Positions 13,866-16,025 of a DNA stretch of 16,025 nt are shown in pieces. The position numbers were made by a program, and so were the translations under genes. The DNA comes from Phocaeicola_A sp964514145. Lineage in GTDB: Bacteria > Bacteroidota > Bacteroidia > Bacteroidales > Bacteroidaceae. Every line of letters begins with the position of its first letter. Within the stretch, counting starts at the first letter, position 1. The stretch spans positions 1 through 16,025 of the forward strand of contig CAZEPM010000042.1 in NCBI GenBank assembly GCA_964514145.1, given 5' to 3'. The notes under the pieces are model-generated. The model did no database searches. It saw only the letters and a program-made list of their open reading frames with translations, and was not told the origin of the DNA.

Positions 13866-14980
13866 AACTTATCCTCCAGTTTGCTAACCACCGTTCCATC
13901 CACGATTTCAAAAAAGCGATAAGGTCTTTGCGTTTTGCGCAAAATCTGACCCAGATACTCACGATTTGTATCCGTAATAAAAATCTGCCCAAACCGATCA
14001 CCCGCCACGAGTTTCACGATTTGCTCCACCCGCAAAGCATCCAGTTTGTCAAAAATATCATCGAGCAACAAGATGGGTAACGTACTGTTGCCGGTTCGTT
14101 TCAGAAAATCAAACTGAGCCAGTTTCAAAGCAATCAGATAGGTTTTATTCTGCCCTTGTGAACCTTCACGTTTTATTGGGAATCCACCCAACTCCATAGT
14201 CAGATCGTCTTTGTGAATACCATGCAACGAATAGCCCATTATGCGATCGCGCATCCTACTTTCACGTAGCATATCGAGCAGATTCCCCGTCTGGGCATGC
14301 GAACGATAACTAAGATGTATCTGCTCACGGTCTTGCGAAATGTAAGCATAAAAAGATTGAAAAATCGGAATAAATTCATGAATAAAGGCCGAACGCTTCT
14401 GAAAGACTGTCTGCCCGCTCTCGGCCATCATCTCCTCCCACACCGACATCAATTCATCATCCGGCTCAGCGCTCTGTTTCAGCAGGACATTGCGCTGCAC
14501 GAGTGCTTTGTTATAACGAATCAGCGCATCAAGATATTCCTTGTCATATTGCGAAATCACCACATCCATAAAACGTCTTCGCTCCTCGCTTCCACCGACA
14601 ATCAGACTCGCATCAGCCGGCGACACCATAATAAGCGGGATAAGACCAATATGGTCTGACAAGCGATGGTATTCTTTTTTGTTTCGCTTAAACTGCTTTT
14701 TCTGCTTGCGACGCAATCCGCAACACACCTCTTCAGTCGATTGGACATCGTCGGCTTCATAGAATCCCTGTATGAAAAACAAATCCTGCCCATGGCGAAT
14801 ATTCTGCGAATCAACCGGATTAAACGCACTTTTGCAAAACGACAGATAATAGATTGCATCCAGCAAATTAGTCTTTCCCATACCGTTTTGTCCGACAAAA
14901 CAGTTTATTTTAGCCGAGAAATCGAGCTCAACCTGCTCTAAATTCTTATAGTTCAATATCGATATATATTTCAGTATCAT
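13862..14980 (-). CDS. recF: DNA replication and repair protein RecF
   Basis: 372-aa SMC-like ABC ATPase that helps RecO and RecR load RecA on gapped DNA. Walker A is GQNGMGKTN at residues 30-38. The ABC signature region is near SQGQNKTYLIALKLAQ, and Walker B is LLLDDIFDKLD with D307 and D308. Length is normal. The ATG at 14980 is only 5 nt from a TACCTTTG -7 element, so the transcript would be leaderless or nearly so. It is followed by the DUF721 gene with a 4-nt overlap and is divergent from the TPR gene. It is not next to dnaA, dnaN or gyrB, unlike in many other bacteria. Confidence 0.97.
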   Translation of the reverse strand: MILKYISILNYKNLEQVELDFSAKINCFVGQNGMGKTNLLDAIYYLSFCKSAFNPVDSQNIRHGQDLFFIQGFYEADDVQSTEEVCCGLRRKQKKQFKRNKKEYHRLSDHIGLIPLIMVSPADASLIVGGSEERRRFMDVVISQYDKEYLDALIRYNKALVQRNVLLKQSAEPDDELMSVWEEMMAESGQTVFQKRSAFIHEFIPIFQSFYAYISQDREQIHLSYRSHAQTGNLLDMLRESRMRDRIMGYSLHGIHKDDLTMELGGFPIKREGSQGQNKTYLIALKLAQFDFLKRTGNSTLPILLLDDIFDKLDALRVEQIVKLVAGDRFGQIFITDTNREYLGQILRKTQRPYRFFEIVDGTVVSKLEDKL

Positions 14981-14985
14981 GCTTG

Positions 14986-14993
14986 CAAAGGTA
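14986..14993 (-). promoter_or_regulatory. -7 element of the recF promoter
   Basis: On the minus strand TACCTTTG matches TAnnTTTG fully. The expected -33 position has no TTTG. The box ends 5 nt before the recF ATG, which places the predicted start site on or next to the start codon. Confidence 0.5.
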
Positions 14994-15021
14994 TGATATT
15001 CTTAAAAAAGATGCCTCGAAA

Positions 15022-15053
15022 TTTCATTAATAAAAGGAAATAAGCTACTTTTG
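15022..15053 (+). promoter_or_regulatory. Promoter of the TPR gene
   Basis: TACTTTTG at 15046-15053 is a full -7 match. TTTC at 15022-15025, 20 bp upstream, is a weak -33. The start site would be near 15057, giving a leader of about 44 nt. It is back-to-back with the recF promoter. Confidence 0.55.
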
Positions 15054-15100
15054 CCAACCGTAATTCATTCAACTTGTAAATAATAAAAAGATTACATACA

Positions 15101-15775
15101 ATGGCAGAACAAAAAAACACCCAGAATTCCATGGATGTAGTAGAGGTTATCAACGCTTCAGAAGCATTCATCATCAAACACAAAAATCTGATTACCACCG
15201 TAGTACTAGCCCTCATCATTATTGTGGGTGGAATTATCTTATACCAACACTATGTTGTTGAACCTAGAGAAACAAAAGCCTCAACCATGTTGGCCAAAGG
15301 TCAGGAGCTTTATAATGAAGACCTATTTGAAACCGCTCTCTATGGTGATTCTATCGGATATAAAGGCTTTATCAAAATAGCAGAAGAAGATAACGGAACC
15401 GATGCCGGTAATCTTGCCAACGCCTACGCAGGTATTTGTCTGGCACGTTTAGAGAAATATGATGAGGCCATCCCCTATCTGGAAAAATTCAACGGAAACG
15501 ATCAACTGGTAGCTCCGGCAGTCAAAGGCACACTGGGTAACTGCTATGCCTACCAAAACAATCTGGAAAAAGCTGCCAACCTACTGATGGAAGCAGCAAA
15601 AGAAGCCGACAGTCACGCAATCAGCCCCATCTATCTGATTCAAGCCGGAGAGATTTACGAAAAACTAGGCAAGAACACTGAAGCGGTCAATGCCTATCAG
15701 ACAATCAAGGACAAATACTTCAACTCTTATGCGGCTATGACTATTGACAAGTACATCGAACGCGCTTCGAAGTGA
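15101..15775 (+). CDS. Membrane-anchored TPR protein, YfgM-like
   Basis: 224 aa. A short cytoplasmic N-terminus is followed by one TM helix at about residues 31-48, then a large periplasmic domain of tetratricopeptide repeats. Repeat-like helices run through ANAYAGICLARLEKYDEAIPYLEKF, TLGNCYAYQNNLEKAANLLMEAA and IYLIQAGEIYEKLGKNTEAVNAYQTI. The N-in single-TM layout and TPR tail resemble YfgM, an accessory protein of the SecYEG translocon and periplasmic chaperone network in E. coli; this is a resemblance, not a proven identity. The gene is divergent from recF and has its own promoter. A hairpin follows 11 nt after the stop. Confidence 0.85.
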   Translation: MAEQKNTQNSMDVVEVINASEAFIIKHKNLITTVVLALIIIVGGIILYQHYVVEPRETKASTMLAKGQELYNEDLFETALYGDSIGYKGFIKIAEEDNGTDAGNLANAYAGICLARLEKYDEAIPYLEKFNGNDQLVAPAVKGTLGNCYAYQNNLEKAANLLMEAAKEADSHAISPIYLIQAGEIYEKLGKNTEAVNAYQTIKDKYFNSYAAMTIDKYIERASK

Positions 15776-15786
15776 AGCTCGGAAAG

Positions 15787-15810
15787 TGCCGTGCCGGGCT
15801 TGGCATGGTG
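15787..15810 (+). terminator. Candidate terminator after the TPR gene
   Basis: GCCGTGCC (15788-15795) pairs with GGCATGGT (15802-15809) around a 6-nt loop, including two G-U pairs, and T15787-G15810 can extend it. The following bases are only moderately T-rich (ATTGTTGTTTAATTT), so it is a weak intrinsic terminator or a processing hairpin. Confidence 0.5.
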
Positions 15811-15843
15811 ACGATTGTTGTTTAATTTATATATAATTTCCGT

Positions 15844-16025
15844 ATGAGAAAATCCGTATTTACAATGCCATGTGCATGGCTTATGAGTCTTGTGTTTCTT
15901 TTCTTTGTCACAGCTTGCAGTGATAGCGATGAAAGTACAAACCTCATTCAAGTTTCCGATGAATCGGAATTAGAACAAACCTTGTCTGCAGATCAACAGA
16001 CGAGCACTATTTCATTCGTGGCAGC
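15844..16025 (+). CDS. Surface-type lipoprotein, N-terminal fragment (cut by window end)
   Basis: Open from the ATG at 15844 to the window edge (60 codons visible). A signal peptide with a good lipobox, VTAC, places the lipidated Cys at residue 25. The following SDSDE resembles the Bacteroides surface-lipoprotein export signal. The next residues, ending TSTISFVA, are Thr/Ser-rich and look like the start of a BACON or Ig-like beta domain, common in surface glycan-binding lipoproteins. That assignment rests on about 35 residues and is tentative. No clear Bacteroidetes promoter is seen in the 68-bp gap after the TPR gene, only TATATAATTTC near 15829-15840. Confidence 0.7.
   Translation, partial: MRKSVFTMPCAWLMSLVFLFFVTACSDSDESTNLIQVSDESELEQTLSADQQTSTISFVA

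Noticed and set aside
1..16025. CRISPR array, insertion sequence, prophage, toxin-antitoxin or defence system
   Set aside because: No regularly spaced repeats, terminal inverted repeats, transposase, integrase, toxin-antitoxin pair or known defence domains were found. Base composition and codon use look uniform by eye.

Overview
The window looks like a Bacteroidales chromosome, most likely a Bacteroides-like genus. Every family recognised is typical of that group: DUF4199, DUF4847 and the DUF6452/DUF6048 pair as recalled, type B L31, and a RecF-DUF721 pair. The promoters read as the Bacteroidetes type, with a TTTG-like -33 element, about 19 bp, then TAnnTTTG at -7. Shine-Dalgarno sequences are scarce. 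Almost all of it is chromosomal housekeeping sequence. I see no insertion sequence, CRISPR array, prophage or integrase.

Layout. (1) 56-2457, plus strand: RNase Z, then an ECF sigma factor, a one-TM putative anti-sigma factor and a small periplasmic helical protein; this looks like a self-contained envelope-response module. (2) 2462-2909: type B ribosomal protein L31 with its own promoter and a perfect 22-bp terminator hairpin. (3) 2954-3227, minus strand: a short RNA operon with promoter, SRP RNA (ffs), tRNA-Thr(UGU) and terminator; the two RNAs are about 4 nt apart. (4) 3423-6693, plus strand: DUF4199 membrane protein, GtrB/DPM-type glycosyltransferase, DUF6452 lipoprotein, DUF6048 barrel-like protein and MntP manganese exporter. 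(5) 6762-7358, minus strand: a MarC-family membrane protein, separated from mntP by three imperfect 22-nt tandem repeats. (6) 7650-13594, plus strand: a tight six-gene run with a Crp/Fnr-type regulator, M3 oligopeptidase, surface-type lipoprotein, dCMP deaminase, S41 C-terminal processing protease and 5-formyl-THF cyclo-ligase. (7) 13572-14980, minus strand: recF and a DUF721 (DciA-like) gene; the DUF721 3' end overlaps the cyclo-ligase gene by 23 bp. (8) 15101-15775, plus strand: a membrane-anchored TPR (YfgM-like) protein divergent from recF, followed by a hairpin and a truncated surface-lipoprotein gene that runs off the end.

How the genes fit together. Region 6 joins two steps that feed dTMP and folate supply (dCMP deaminase, 5-formyl-THF recycling) with peptide turnover and envelope proteolysis. 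Regions 1, 4 and 8 are mostly envelope biology. Regions 2, 3 and 7 are translation, protein targeting and DNA repair. The least-described parts are the SRP RNA/tRNA dicistron with its non-GGAA apical loop, the ECF module with its Spy/CpxP-like third gene, and the DUF4199-GtrB-DUF6452-DUF6048 envelope cluster.
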